Assembly: GCA_017642695.1 (NCBI GenBank)
Contig: JAEPQD010000001.1
Span: forward strand, 1,435,701-1,499,700
Length of the DNA stretch: 64,000 bases
Source of the DNA: Parvibaculum sp.
Lineage (GTDB): Bacteria; Pseudomonadota; Alphaproteobacteria; Parvibaculales; Parvibaculaceae
Direction: 5' to 3'
Shown here: one piece after another, positions 1 to 10,158 of the stretch
Layout: every line of letters starts with the position of its first letter
Numbering within the stretch: the stretch's first letter is position 1
Position numbers and translations under genes: made by a program
Notes under the pieces: generated by a model
What the model was told of the DNA's origin: nothing
Seen by the model: only the letters and a program-made list of their open reading frames with translations
Database searches by the model: none

Positions 1-1053
<1,053 letters not shown>

Positions 1054-1154
1054 GCTCGCTCGCCTCCGTGGTCGATCTTTTCGATGTCCGTTTGCGCGAG
1101 GTCATACAGCCTCGACACCTTCTTGTCCAATATTTCCTAAGTCATTGAAAATGT

Positions 1155-1215
1155 TGAAGTAAAGAACTTCACAAGATTCCTGTGCGATTCTGTTGAAAAT
1201 GTAAATCTTGTAAAT
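1155..1215. promoter_or_regulatory. Candidate operator region between aceB and its regulator
   Basis: The intergenic region holds a dyad TGAAGT-N5-ACTTCA (1155-1171), an overlapping AGAACTTCACAAG (1163-1175) that resembles the published RamB motif (AA/GAACTTTGCAAA) as I recall it, and two direct TGTAAAT repeats (1200-1206 and 1209-1215). The two genes are divergent, so one or more of these elements could serve both promoters. The assignment is inference from position and resemblance. Confidence 0.4.
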
Positions 1216-1265
1216 TAGAGTGCCGCTGTCTGCCTCAATACAGGGCAAATCGCGGGGAGCGCCGC

Positions 1266-2711
1266 ATGGCCTCGGAGAAAAAAGTCTTTGCCGGTCCGCG
1301 CATTAGACGGCTTCGCCGCGAGCGTGGGCTGACCCAGGCACGCATGGCTGCCGATCTCGGTATCTCGGCAAGTTATCTCAATCTGATCGAACGGGACCAG
1401 CGTCCCGTCTCCGTTCAGGTGCTGCTCAAGCTCGCTGAAGCCTATGACGTGGAGCTCAGGACGCTTGGGGGCGACGATGAGGCGCAGGCACTGACGGTCC
1501 TCAGGGAAGTCTTCTCGGACCCGCTGTTTCGCGACGCCGGTCTTACCATCCAGGATCTGCGCGAGATAGCGGCGGCGAGCCCCGCTGCGGCGGACGCGAT
1601 CTCGAATCTCTACCGTGCCTATCAGGAGAGCGTCACCAACGGCTCGATGCTGGCCGAGCGCCTCGCCGACCGTGACATGCTGGATGGAGCGGAAGCGCCC
1701 GGCCTGCCGCTGGAAGAAGTCCGAGACTTCATCAACAGCCGCAACAATCATTTTCCCGAACTCGACGATGCGGCAGAGCGGCTCTATGCGAGCGCGGGCA
1801 TCGGTTCGGAGGAGCCCTATGTGGCGTTGAGGACGGCGCTGCGTGACCTGCACGGCGTCTCGACGCGGATCGCGCCCGCCGACCTTATGTCGCATGAACT
1901 GAGGCGTTATGACCGCCATCGCCAGACAATCTTCCTTTCCGAACTGCTCGACCAGCCGGGGCGCTCTTTCCAGCTCGCCTATCAGCTCGGTTATTTCGAG
2001 CAATCGCGCACCATCGAGGACATTCTCGAAAGCTCCGGCCTCGAAAGCGATGAGGCGATGCGGCTCGGCCGCGTGGCGCTCGCGAATTATTTCGCCGCCG
2101 CTCTGCTGATGCCCTACGGTCCGTTCCACAAGACGGCGGAGGCGGCGCGCTACGACATAAGGCTGCTCGGGCGGCGCTTCGGCACGAGTTTCGAGCAGGT
2201 TTGCCACCGCCTGACGACGCTGCAGCGGCCCGGTCTGCGTGGCATCCCCTTCTTTCTCATCCGCGTCGACAATGCGGGCAACGTCTCGAAGCGCTTCTCG
2301 GCGGCGGGCTTCCACTTCGCGCGCTTCGGCGGCACCTGTCCGCGCTGGAACGTGCATGACGCGTTTCGCGTACCGGGCGAGATCTATACCCAGGTCGTGC
2401 AGATGGAAGACGGAACGCGCTATTTCTCCATCGCGCGCACGGTTAGCCGCGCGGGCTCAGGCATTGGCGTTCCGGGCGACCAGTATGTGGTAGGGCTCGG
2501 CTGCGATATCGGCCACGCACGCAAGATCGTCTACAGCCAGGGATACGATCTCGACGATGAACGCGGCGCCATGCCCATCGGCGTCAATTGCCGGCTCTGC
2601 GAAAGGCTCGATTGTTCGCAACGCGCCTTCCCGCCGCTGAAGCACCGCCTGACGGTCGAGGATCATGTGCGCGGAATCTCGCCCTTCGGCGTGCCGGTGA
2701 AGGGAGGCTAG
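1266..2711 (+). CDS. ScfR/RamB-type transcriptional regulator (XRE HTH + IrrE-like + DUF2083)
   Basis: This is a 481-residue DNA-binding regulator. Residues about 12-66 form an XRE helix-turn-helix with the LTQARMAADLGIS and SYLNLIERDQRPVS motifs. The middle (about 185-260) resembles the IrrE/ImmA (DUF955) fold without an intact HExxH. The C-terminal half is the DUF2083 type, with a Cys pair at ..NCRLCERLDC.. that ends the family. Relatives (RamB in Corynebacterium, PccR in Rhodobacter) sense short-chain acyl-CoAs and control acetate, glyoxylate or propionate genes. Lying back to back with malate synthase strongly suggests control of the glyoxylate bypass. A GGGGAG ribosome site precedes the ATG. 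Which acyl-CoA it binds cannot be told from sequence. Confidence 0.85.
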   Translation: MASEKKVFAGPRIRRLRRERGLTQARMAADLGISASYLNLIERDQRPVSVQVLLKLAEAYDVELRTLGGDDEAQALTVLREVFSDPLFRDAGLTIQDLREIAAASPAAADAISNLYRAYQESVTNGSMLAERLADRDMLDGAEAPGLPLEEVRDFINSRNNHFPELDDAAERLYASAGIGSEEPYVALRTALRDLHGVSTRIAPADLMSHELRRYDRHRQTIFLSELLDQPGRSFQLAYQLGYFEQSRTIEDILESSGLESDEAMRLGRVALANYFAAALLMPYGPFHKTAEAARYDIRLLGRRFGTSFEQVCHRLTTLQRPGLRGIPFFLIRVDNAGNVSKRFSAAGFHFARFGGTCPRWNVHDAFRVPGEIYTQVVQMEDGTRYFSIARTVSRAGSGIGVPGDQYVVGLGCDIGHARKIVYSQGYDLDDERGAMPIGVNCRLCERLDCSQRAFPPLKHRLTVEDHVRGISPFGVPVKGG

Positions 2712-2827
2712 AGACCGAGCATCGCACGGACGCCGTAGGCGAAAAGGGCGAGTGCCGCGATGCTTGCCGCCCAGATGCCGGTGAACCAGAGCAGCCGCTT
2801 GCCTGTGTTTCCTTCTTTCTCACTCAT
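2708..2827 (-). CDS. DUF2474 small subunit of cytochrome bd-type (CIO) oxidase
   Basis: This short gene encodes 39 residues: MSEKEGNTGKRLLW, then one hydrophobic helix (about 14-34, FTGIWAASIAALALFAYGV) and a short RAMLGL tail. Length, the K-R-L-L-W lead-in and position match the DUF2474 family, the single-helix CydX-like partner of cyanide-insensitive bd oxidases. Its ATG lies inside the end of cydB (8-nt overlap), so the two are probably translationally coupled. Its stop overlaps the end of the convergent regulator gene by 4 nt. CydX-type peptides stabilise the haem site of the oxidase; that role is inferred from the family and context. Confidence 0.8.
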   Translation of the reverse strand: MSEKEGNTGKRLLWFTGIWAASIAALALFAYGVRAMLGL

Positions 2828-3836
2828 GCTCGTGATGTGCGTAGCCGCCGCCGGCGCTCGCCTTGCCGTGGAAGACGCTGTAAGCGTAGACGGTGTAGAT
2901 CAGCACCATCGGTAGCACGATGGCGACGCCGATCAGCGCGAAGGTGACGCTGGAACGCGGCGCGACAACATCCCATACAGGCACTGAAGGTGGAATGATG
3001 TTCGGATAGAGGCTGATCGCAAGGCCGAGAAATCCAAGCACGAAGAGTCCGACGGAGGACAGGAAGGGCGCAAGCTCGCGCCTGGACAGGATCGAATAGA
3101 AGAGCCAGACGGCGAGTGCGCCCGTCAGCAGCGGCACTGGCGCGAAATAGACGAGGTTGATACCGCCGAACCAGCGATCCGCGATCATCGGGCGCATGAG
3201 CGGCGTCATGATGCTGACCGCCGCCATCGCGATCATCGTGCCGCCGCCGAGAACGATGGCGGCGCGGCGCGCCCAATCCTGTATCTCTCCTTCGGTCTTG
3301 TAGATCACCCATGTCGCACCGAGCAGGCCATAGCCGGCGACGACACCGATGCCTGTCAGGATCGAGAAGGGGCTGAGCCAGTCGAACATGCCGCCTGCAT
3401 AACGCAGGTCCTCTACATGGACGCCCTGCACCAGCGCACCCAGCAACACACCCTGAGCGAAGGCGGCGACGAGCGACCCCCAGAAGAAGGACCGGTTCCA
3501 CAGATGGATACTGGTATGCGCCGAATGCCGGAACTCGAAGGTGACACCTCGAAAGATCAGGGCAAAGAGCATTGCCATGATCGGCAGGTAGAAGGCGGGC
3601 AACGCGATCGAATAGGCGGTGGGAAAGAAGACGAGCAGGCCTCCGCCACCGAGCACGAGCCATGTCTCGTTTCCGTCCCAGACAGGCGCGACGGAGTTGA
3701 TCATGGTGTCGCGCGCCTTTTCGTCCGGCGCGAAGGGAAAGAGAATGCCAACGCCGAGATCGAAGCCGTCGAGCACGACATACATAAGGATCGCCGCGCC
3801 GATGACCGCGCCGGAAATGATCGCAAGCGTTTCCAT
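2820..3836 (-). CDS. cydB: Cytochrome bd ubiquinol oxidase subunit II
   Basis: CydB/CioB is the second integral-membrane subunit of the quinol-oxidising, proton-non-pumping terminal oxidase. The 338-residue product has about eight or nine hydrophobic segments and the family signatures VLDGFDLGVG near the N-terminus, APVWDGNETWLVLGGG and the EFR motif after the third helix. The ATG at 3836 was chosen over a longer frame because it gives the family's usual N-terminus. It follows cydA by 11 nt and overlaps the DUF2474 gene, forming a three-gene operon. The C-terminus ends in a His/Glu-rich tail. Confidence 0.95.
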   Translation of the reverse strand: METLAIISGAVIGAAILMYVVLDGFDLGVGILFPFAPDEKARDTMINSVAPVWDGNETWLVLGGGGLLVFFPTAYSIALPAFYLPIMAMLFALIFRGVTFEFRHSAHTSIHLWNRSFFWGSLVAAFAQGVLLGALVQGVHVEDLRYAGGMFDWLSPFSILTGIGVVAGYGLLGATWVIYKTEGEIQDWARRAAIVLGGGTMIAMAAVSIMTPLMRPMIADRWFGGINLVYFAPVPLLTGALAVWLFYSILSRRELAPFLSSVGLFVLGFLGLAISLYPNIIPPSVPVWDVVAPRSSVTFALIGVAIVLPMVLIYTVYAYSVFHGKASAGGGYAHHEHE

Positions 3837-3847
3837 TTGACCGCCTC

Positions 3848-5239
3848 CTATTCGGCTGGAACCACGAGGCCGGGCCGCGCGCCGCGGATTGCCTCGGGCT
3901 TCTCTTCGGTTTCCTTCACGGTGAGCGCGTCCGGTCCGCGGCGGATGAGTTTCATGAGGTAGTAGAGATAGGCACCGAAAAGCCCTCCATAGACGATGAG
4001 AAAGAGGACAAGGGTGGTGGCGACCGAGGCGCCGGTGACGGTTGGCGAGATGCTGTCGGCCGTGCGGAGCGCGCCGTAGACCGTCCACGGTTGACGCCCG
4101 ACTTCAGTGACGAACCAGCCGGCCAGTGTTGCGACAAAGCCCGCCGGAGACATGACCACGGCGAACCGGGAAAGCCATTTGCTTTCAGTGAGCTGTCCGC
4201 GCCAGCGCGCCCATGCGCCCCAGGCGCCGAGCGCGAGGAACAGGAAGCCGATACCGACCATGACGCGAAAAGACCAGAAGACGATGCCGACGGGCGGTTG
4301 GTCCTCCATCGGCACTTCATTGAGGCCGGGCACGACGCCGGACGGACTGTGCTTCAGGATGAGGCTTGAGCCCCAGGGAATGGACAGTTCGAGGTGATTG
4401 GTCTGCGCTTTCTGGTCCGGGATCGCAAAGATGTGGAAGGGTGCGTGGGACTGCGTCTCCCAGTTGCCCTCCATCGCGGCGATCTTCATCGGCTGATGCT
4501 CGAGCGTATTGAGGCCGTGCTGGTCGCCAAGGAAAATCTGCAGCGGCGCAAGGACGAGGAGCGCCCACATGGCGACGGAGAAGGCGCGCGCCGCGATCTC
4601 CCGCTTGTTGTTGGCGAGAAGATGGAAGGCCGAGACGCCCGCAATGACAACGGTCGTGGTGAGATAGGACGCCGTCGTCATGTGCAGGAAGCGGTAGGGG
4701 AAGGACGGGTTGAAGATCACGGCGAGCCAGTCGTCGACGACATAATGTCCATCGATGAACGTCGCCCCCTGCGGCGTCTGCATCCAGCTGTTCGCGGAAA
4801 GAATCCAGAAAGCGGAAATCGCCGTGCCGATGGCGACAAGGGTGGTGGCAAGGAAGTGCAGGCGCGGGCCCACCTTGTCCCAGCCGAATAGCATGACGCC
4901 AAGAAAGCCCGCTTCGAGGAAGAAGGCGGTGAGTACTTCGAAGCCGATCAGCGGGCCGAGCACGGGCCCGGTGATGCGCGACCATTCGGCCCAGTTGGTG
5001 CCGAACTGGTAGGAAAGAACGATGCCCGAGACGACACCCATGCCGAAGGTGAGCGCGAAAATCTTGACCCAGAACTTGTAGAGACGGAGCCAGATTTCCT
5101 CGCCGGTCTGCAGATGCTTCGCTTCGAAGAAGACGAGGAAGCCCGCAAGACCGATCGTGAGCGTCGGGAAGAGAATATGAAACGCGACGGTGAAAGCGAA
5201 CTGCAGGCGCGCGAGAATCTCGGCATCGATGGGCGGCAT
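3848..5239 (-). CDS. cydA: Cytochrome bd ubiquinol oxidase subunit I (short Q-loop, CIO type)
   Basis: CydA/CioA carries haems b558, b595 and d and oxidises quinol at the periplasmic face. The 463-residue protein has about nine membrane helices. The first helix holds the axial-ligand region (FAFTVAFHILFPTLTIG), and the conserved block GRQPWTVYGALRTADS lies near the C-terminal third. The Q-loop region between helices 6 and 7 is short, typical of cyanide-insensitive oxidases rather than E. coli CydA; the DUF2474 gene in the same operon agrees. A GGAG ribosome site precedes the ATG. No cydDC genes are in view. Confidence 0.95.
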   Translation of the reverse strand: MPPIDAEILARLQFAFTVAFHILFPTLTIGLAGFLVFFEAKHLQTGEEIWLRLYKFWVKIFALTFGMGVVSGIVLSYQFGTNWAEWSRITGPVLGPLIGFEVLTAFFLEAGFLGVMLFGWDKVGPRLHFLATTLVAIGTAISAFWILSANSWMQTPQGATFIDGHYVVDDWLAVIFNPSFPYRFLHMTTASYLTTTVVIAGVSAFHLLANNKREIAARAFSVAMWALLVLAPLQIFLGDQHGLNTLEHQPMKIAAMEGNWETQSHAPFHIFAIPDQKAQTNHLELSIPWGSSLILKHSPSGVVPGLNEVPMEDQPPVGIVFWSFRVMVGIGFLFLALGAWGAWARWRGQLTESKWLSRFAVVMSPAGFVATLAGWFVTEVGRQPWTVYGALRTADSISPTVTGASVATTLVLFLIVYGGLFGAYLYYLMKLIRRGPDALTVKETEEKPEAIRGARPGLVVPAE

Positions 5240-5375
5240 TACGCGTCTCCATCTTCATCTGGGTGAGCACAAGAATACACCCTGCGCCCCCGTAGCCGAC
5301 AGCCCGAAAGGTGCCACGAAACGTCACGCGGCGAAAGCGCGCATAAAGCCGGAATGGTTTTGATTCACGCGTCCG

Positions 5376-6905
5376 TCAGCGGATGACGCGCGTGGAGGGA
5401 AAGTGCATGCCGATCCGCATGCCGCTGTCCGGAATGAGGCCGGTCTTTCCCCGCTCGGCCCGGCGGACGTCGAGATAGCCACCATGCAGCTGCATTACCT
5501 TGCGGGTGAGCGAGAGAGCGAGGCTTTCCTCGCGAGGTGCGCTGCTGTCTTCCGCGCTGACGAAGGGGTCGTCCGTGCCCTCGATATAGGGCAGGGCCTC
5601 CTGCTCGGCAGCGAGCGACGCCGGGTCGCGGATCTCGGTCAGCGTGATACCGATGCCATCTGCTTCTTCTGCCACGGAGAGGCGGATAGCGGAGCCGCGA
5701 TGCGCGCAATGCACCGCTTCGGCGATCAGCCGGAAGAGGCCCTGACGGAGGCGGCGCGCGTCGCCGCGCAGGCCTGGCAATCGCTCGGGGCAGGAAATCT
5801 CGAGCGAAACGCCTTCGATCGCTGCGTTTTGGCGCTGGCTCGCGACGGCGATTTCGGCAAGTTGCCCGATATTGACGATTTCGTCGGTGAGGTCGATCTC
5901 GTCCATCTCCGCCTCGGCGATACCGAGCAGATCCTCGATCATGTCGAGCAGCATCGTGCCGCTCGAATAGATGTCGTTTGCATATTCCTTGTAGCGGTCG
6001 GTGCCCATCGGTCCGAGACGCTCGTTCTTCATCATCTCCGAGAAACCGATGATGTGGGTGAGCGGCGTGCGGAGATCATGGTTCACGTTGGAGAAGAAGC
6101 TCTGGCTGCGCTTGTGCGTCTCCTGGCTGCGCGCCTCCGCATCGTGCATGGTCTGTTCAAGCTTGCGCCGTACCGTGACGTCGTTGAGGGCTGCGACACG
6201 GGCCGGAACGCCACCCCAGCGTGTGTCCACAATGCGCATTTCGGCAAGACGGCTGTCGCCATCGGGCCGTGTGATGGTGATGTCATGTTCTCCCGGATCG
6301 GCGGGGAGGCCAAACGCCTGTCCGACGAGGTCGTCCGCGTTGCGGCCGAGCAATTCCTGCGCAGCACCATTGGCGAAGCGCACGATACCGTGGCTGTCGA
6401 GAATGACGATCGCTTCCGGCGTCTCCTGGACCAACGTGACCTGCGGATTGGCATTGTCTTCGGGTGCGTGGGCCTGCGTTTCACGCTTCTCCCGGGAGAG
6501 ACGCCGCGCGACAGCCCGGCGAATGGCAAGGCCGAGGACGCGAGACGTTTCCGTTTCCTCGCCGAGGCAATCTTCCGCGCCCGCCTCTATGGCCTCCGCC
6601 TGTAGCGACGGATCGTCGGTGCCGACGGCGACAACCGGTGCGTTGGGTCCGAGTGCAACGACGCGGCGGAGAAACTCGAGCGCGGCCGGCCCGCCGCCGC
6701 CGATATCGATAATAAGCGCGTCGATGCCCGGCACGAGCAGCGGGTCGATGCCATCCTGCAGGGCTGAAAATTCGAACTGGAAGGGCCCGGCCTCGCCCGT
6801 CTCCGCGATTCGCGCGAGACCGCTGCACAGCGCCGCCGAGGCGCTGACCACATGGGCGGCGAGAGGAGGCAGTGCGTGTGCTGCCGGGCCGGAAAAACTG
6901 CTCAT
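5376..6905 (-). CDS. REC-like/PAS/HisKA protein with a degenerate ATPase domain
   Basis: The 509-residue product starts with a receiver-like region (about 35-130; Asp67 in a position like the phospho-acceptor, AGAEDCLGE in place of the usual lysine motif). A PAS domain follows (about 155-245), then a HisKA dimerisation segment with His276 in NVNHDLRTPLTHIIGF. The C-terminal region aligns with a HATPase domain, but the N-box Asn is replaced (LIAEAVHC, Glu396), the DxGxG box is gone, and the GTGLGL box reads REESLALSL. It therefore looks unable to bind ATP as a normal kinase would. The ATG at 6905 was preferred to an upstream TTG. It may act as a phosphotransfer or regulatory pseudokinase; the target is unknown. 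Confidence 0.75.
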   Translation of the reverse strand: MSSFSGPAAHALPPLAAHVVSASAALCSGLARIAETGEAGPFQFEFSALQDGIDPLLVPGIDALIIDIGGGGPAALEFLRRVVALGPNAPVVAVGTDDPSLQAEAIEAGAEDCLGEETETSRVLGLAIRRAVARRLSREKRETQAHAPEDNANPQVTLVQETPEAIVILDSHGIVRFANGAAQELLGRNADDLVGQAFGLPADPGEHDITITRPDGDSRLAEMRIVDTRWGGVPARVAALNDVTVRRKLEQTMHDAEARSQETHKRSQSFFSNVNHDLRTPLTHIIGFSEMMKNERLGPMGTDRYKEYANDIYSSGTMLLDMIEDLLGIAEAEMDEIDLTDEIVNIGQLAEIAVASQRQNAAIEGVSLEISCPERLPGLRGDARRLRQGLFRLIAEAVHCAHRGSAIRLSVAEEADGIGITLTEIRDPASLAAEQEALPYIEGTDDPFVSAEDSSAPREESLALSLTRKVMQLHGGYLDVRRAERGKTGLIPDSGMRIGMHFPSTRVIR

Positions 6906-7363
6906 TGCGATGCCTGGACGTGCCAAGTTCTCTACCCGTTTTCCGCCCCCCAAGGGCCCCGCAACCAACTACATATAATCCGAGTAAGGCGGCATTTGGC
7001 CGCGTGAGTTAACGATCCGATTCTTCGGTAAACAGAAAGTAAACGGATCGCCTATTTTGTGGTTGGAGCCACCTGTACCTACAATGCAGCAAGTTGTGCG
7101 TTAGGGATAAAAAGCCCATTTTTGCTGCGTTTCGATTCGCCGAATGGAATTGGGCGTTAACCGCAATTATTTTCGGTTCCGGTCTTAAAGGGCGGTTCAC
7201 AAGGCCGCCTTTTCGGAGGCTTTGTTAAGGCTTTGGGCAGCCACTGCCGCAAAGTGATTCGATTTCAGGCGCTGGGAGCGGCGCTTGTGAGGCGAGGGGC
7301 TATGGGCTAGGTATGCGCCCGCGCCGGAAGCGGGGCGCGCGGCGGACTTTCCTGAAGTGAGCC
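6906..7363. other. 458-bp divergent intergenic region, AT-richer than its surroundings
   Basis: No convincing gene lies between the kinase-like gene and hisS. The stretch is clearly less GC-rich than its flanks. It holds an inverted repeat CGATCCG (7013-7019) / CGGATCG (7044-7050) enclosing two GTAAAC direct repeats (7028-7033, 7039-7044). It also holds a possible hairpin with arms GCAGCAA (7086-7092) and TTGCTGC (7122-7128) and an inner GGG/CCC pair. GTTAAC elements occur around 7008 and 7154. It presumably contains the promoters of both flanking genes. Confidence 0.5.
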
Positions 7364-8884
7364 ATGAGCAAGAAAGAGAAGGTCTTTCGCCCCAAGGCAC
7401 GTGTGCCGAAGGGGCTTCGCGATATGTCTGCCGGTATGGTCCGCGCAGAGCAGAGGATGCTTGCGCGCATTCGCGAGGTCTATGAGCGCTACGGCTTCGA
7501 CCCGCTGGAGACTTCCGCCTTCGAATATGCCGATGCGCTCGGCAAGTTCCTGCCCGACGAAGATCGCCCGAATGAGGGTGTCTTTTCCTTCCAGGACGAC
7601 GACGAGCAGTGGCTGTCGCTGCGCTACGACCTGACGGCGCCGCTCGCACGATATGTTGCCGAGAATTACGACGCGTTGCCGAAGCCTTTCCGCCGGTACC
7701 AGACGGGCCCCGTCTGGCGAAACGAGAAGCCGGGACCGGGCCGCTACCGCCAGTTCACGCAGTTCGACGCGGACACGGTCGCCGCGCCCGGCGTCGCCGC
7801 CGATGCCGAGATGTGCATGATGGGCGCGGACTGTCTCGAGGCGCTCGGCATTCCGCGCGGCAGCTACCGCATTCGCGCGAACAACCGGAAGGTCCTCGAT
7901 GGGCTTCTCGAAACCATCGGCCTCGAAGGCGAGCCCGGCAGCGCGACCTATATGACGGTGCTGCGCGCCATCGACAAATATGACCGCCTCGGCCGCAAGG
8001 GCGTGGAACTTCTGCTGGGGCCGGGCCGCAAGGACGAGAGCGGCGATTTCACGAAAGGCGCGGGGCTTTCGCCGTCGCAGATCACGGCGGTGGTCGACTA
8101 TGTCGAATCCGGTGTCGGCGAAGGCGCGACGGACCGCAACCTCGTGCTCGATGGCTGGCGCAAGGTCGTGGGCGATAGCGCCATCGGCCGCGAAGGTATC
8201 GACGAACTCGCCGAAATGGACGCGCTCTTCACGGCGGCGGGCTACGGCACCGACCGGATCGAATTCAATTCCTGGATCGTGCGTGGCCTCGGCTACTACA
8301 CCGGCCCGGTTTTCGAATCCGACCTTCTTTTCGAGGTGAAGGACGAGAAGGGAAACCCTGTGCGCTTCGGTTCCGTCGGCTCGGGTGGGCGCTATGACGG
8401 GCTCGTCGAGCGCTTCAAGGGTGTGAAAGTGCCCGCCACGGGCTTCTCCATCGGCGTCAGCCGCCTCCAGACCGCGCTCGAACTGCTCGGCAAGCTTGAT
8501 GTCGAGGATGTGATTTCGCCCGTCGTGGTGCTGACGCTCGATGCCGCCAACATGGCCGGCTATCAGGCGATGGTCTCCGAGTTGCGCGATGCGGGCATCC
8601 GCGCCGAACTCTATCTTGGCGGTTCGGGTATGAAGGCGCAGATGAAATACGCTGACAAACGTGGCGCGCCCGTCGCGGTGATCGAAGGCGAGGACGAGCG
8701 CGCCAAGGGCGAGGTGACCCTGAAGGACCTCATTCTGGGCGCTGAAATGTCGAAGGAAATCGAGGACAACACAGCCTGGCGTGAAGGTCAGCCCGCTCAG
8801 GTCGCGATCCCGCGGGAGCGGCTGGTGGAAGAGGTTGTGGCTATGCTCGCCCGCCATCGCCCGGTAAAGGGCCATCACGGCTGA
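7364..8884 (+). CDS. hisS: Histidyl-tRNA synthetase
   Basis: The enzyme charges tRNA-His with histidine in the cytosol. The 506-residue protein shows class II motifs: motif 1 around PKGLRDM and the following helix, motif 2 with [27 protein letters not shown], the histidine-binding [10 protein letters not shown] block and motif 3 [11 protein letters not shown] / [12 protein letters not shown]-terminal anticodon-binding domain follows. It is longer than the E. coli enzyme (about 424), as is common in alphaproteobacteria. It lies upstream of hisZ and hisG, so tRNA charging and the first step of histidine synthesis are encoded side by side. No attenuator-type His-rich leader peptide was found. 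Confidence 0.97.
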   Translation: MSKKEKVFRPKARVPKGLRDMSAGMVRAEQRMLARIREVYERYGFDPLETSAFEYADALGKFLPDEDRPNEGVFSFQDDDEQWLSLRYDLTAPLARYVAENYDALPKPFRRYQTGPVWRNEKPGPGRYRQFTQFDADTVAAPGVAADAEMCMMGADCLEALGIPRGSYRIRANNRKVLDGLLETIGLEGEPGSATYMTVLRAIDKYDRLGRKGVELLLGPGRKDESGDFTKGAGLSPSQITAVVDYVESGVGEGATDRNLVLDGWRKVVGDSAIGREGIDELAEMDALFTAAGYGTDRIEFNSWIVRGLGYYTGPVFESDLLFEVKDEKGNPVRFGSVGSGGRYDGLVERFKGVKVPATGFSIGVSRLQTALELLGKLDVEDVISPVVVLTLDAANMAGYQAMVSELRDAGIRAELYLGGSGMKAQMKYADKRGAPVAVIEGEDERAKGEVTLKDLILGAEMSKEIEDNTAWREGQPAQVAIPRERLVEEVVAMLARHRPVKGHHG

Positions 8885-8979
8885 CCGGCCGGAAATCCTT
8901 CAACTCTCGATATTTACCATTTCCGTGATAGATAAGGCCCCGATCCGCGAGGAACGGCAGGGGCCGGGAAGTATTCGAC

Positions 8980-10158
8980 ATGTCATCGACGACCATGGCA
9001 GCTCAGAACGGCGACAGGCTCCGCGCCCGCGAGGCGCTGGCGGCTTCTGTGCGTGGCGGTTTCGAGAAGGCAGGTTATGCGCCTGTCTCGGCGCCTGCAT
9101 TGCAACCGGCCGACATCTTTCTCGACATGTCCGGCGAGGACATTCGCCGGCGTATGTATGTCTTCACCGACCCGGCGGGTGACGAACTCTGCCTCCGCCC
9201 CGAACTCACCATTCCCGTCTGCCGCCTCTATCTCGAGGAAGGCGGCGGCACGAAAAAGCTCTGCTCCGTCGGTCCCGTTTACCGCTATCAGCAGAGGGGC
9301 TCGGCAAAGCTGCGCGAATTTACGCAGGCCGGTGTCGAATGGCTCGACGCCGCTGACGCGGAAGTGGCGGACGCGGAAGTGATGGTGCTCGGCGCCCGCG
9401 CGCTCGCGGAAGCCGGGCTCAAGGAATACGACGTCGCCATGGGCGACCTCGCGCTCTTCGATGCGCTCATAGATGCGCTCGACCTGCCGCCCGGCTGGCG
9501 CTCGCGCCTGAAGCGCCACTTCTGGCGCCCCGACTATTTTCGCGAATTGCTGGATCGCCTTGCAAAGGGCGATGCGGGCGAAGAGGCGGGCGACCGGCAG
9601 GCGCTGATCTCGGCCATTGCGGGCCTCGACGACGCGCAGGCGAAGGACGTCATCGAGGACGTGTTGAAGCTTGCGGGCATTGCGCCCGTCGGCGGACGCA
9701 CGGTGGAGGAAGTCGCCGAGCGGCTGATCGAGCAGGCGGAACTCGCTTCGTCGAGCGTGCCGAAGGCGGCAGCTGAACTCATCTCCGAGTTCCTTGCCGT
9801 GTCGGGGAGGCCGCAGGAAGGCATCGCCTGCGTGCGCAAGCTTGCCGAAGGGGCGGGCGTTTCGATCGAACCCGCTATCGCACGCTTCGAGCGGCGGCTC
9901 GACCTTTCCGCGAAGGCGGGCTTCGATCTGTCGCGTGCGCACTTCGCGACCGGCTTCGGCCGCAACATGGCCTATTACACGGGCTTTGTTTTCGAATTCC
10001 GCGTGCCCGCCCTCGAGCAGGATTCGATGATCTGCGGTGGCGGACGCTATGACGGTCTCCTTTCGGCGCTCGGGTCGGAGAAGCCCGTACCCGCCGTCGG
10101 CTGCGCTGTCGGCATTGAACGGCTCCTTGCCGCCATAGCGAAGGAGCAGGGTCGATGA
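8980..10158 (+). CDS. hisZ: ATP phosphoribosyltransferase regulatory subunit
   Basis: HisZ is a catalytically inactive paralogue of histidyl-tRNA synthetase. It forms a hetero-octamer with HisG and confers histidine feedback control. The 392-residue product keeps class II synthetase-like blocks ([59 protein letters not shown]). It lacks the separate anticodon-binding domain that hisS carries just upstream, so confusion between the two is unlikely. The start at 8980 has a GGGAAG ribosome site; a second ATG lies 15 nt further on. The last four bases overlap hisG (ATGA), indicating translational coupling. Confidence 0.93.
   Translation: MSSTTMAAQNGDRLRAREALAASVRGGFEKAGYAPVSAPALQPADIFLDMSGEDIRRRMYVFTDPAGDELCLRPELTIPVCRLYLEEGGGTKKLCSVGPVYRYQQRGSAKLREFTQAGVEWLDAADAEVADAEVMVLGARALAEAGLKEYDVAMGDLALFDALIDALDLPPGWRSRLKRHFWRPDYFRELLDRLAKGDAGEEAGDRQALISAIAGLDDAQAKDVIEDVLKLAGIAPVGGRTVEEVAERLIEQAELASSSVPKAAAELISEFLAVSGRPQEGIACVRKLAEGAGVSIEPAIARFERRLDLSAKAGFDLSRAHFATGFGRNMAYYTGFVFEFRVPALEQDSMICGGGRYDGLLSALGSEKPVPAVGCAVGIERLLAAIAKEQGR

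Noticed and set aside
7307..8878. Minus-strand ORF of 523 residues
   Set aside because: It is antisense to hisS.
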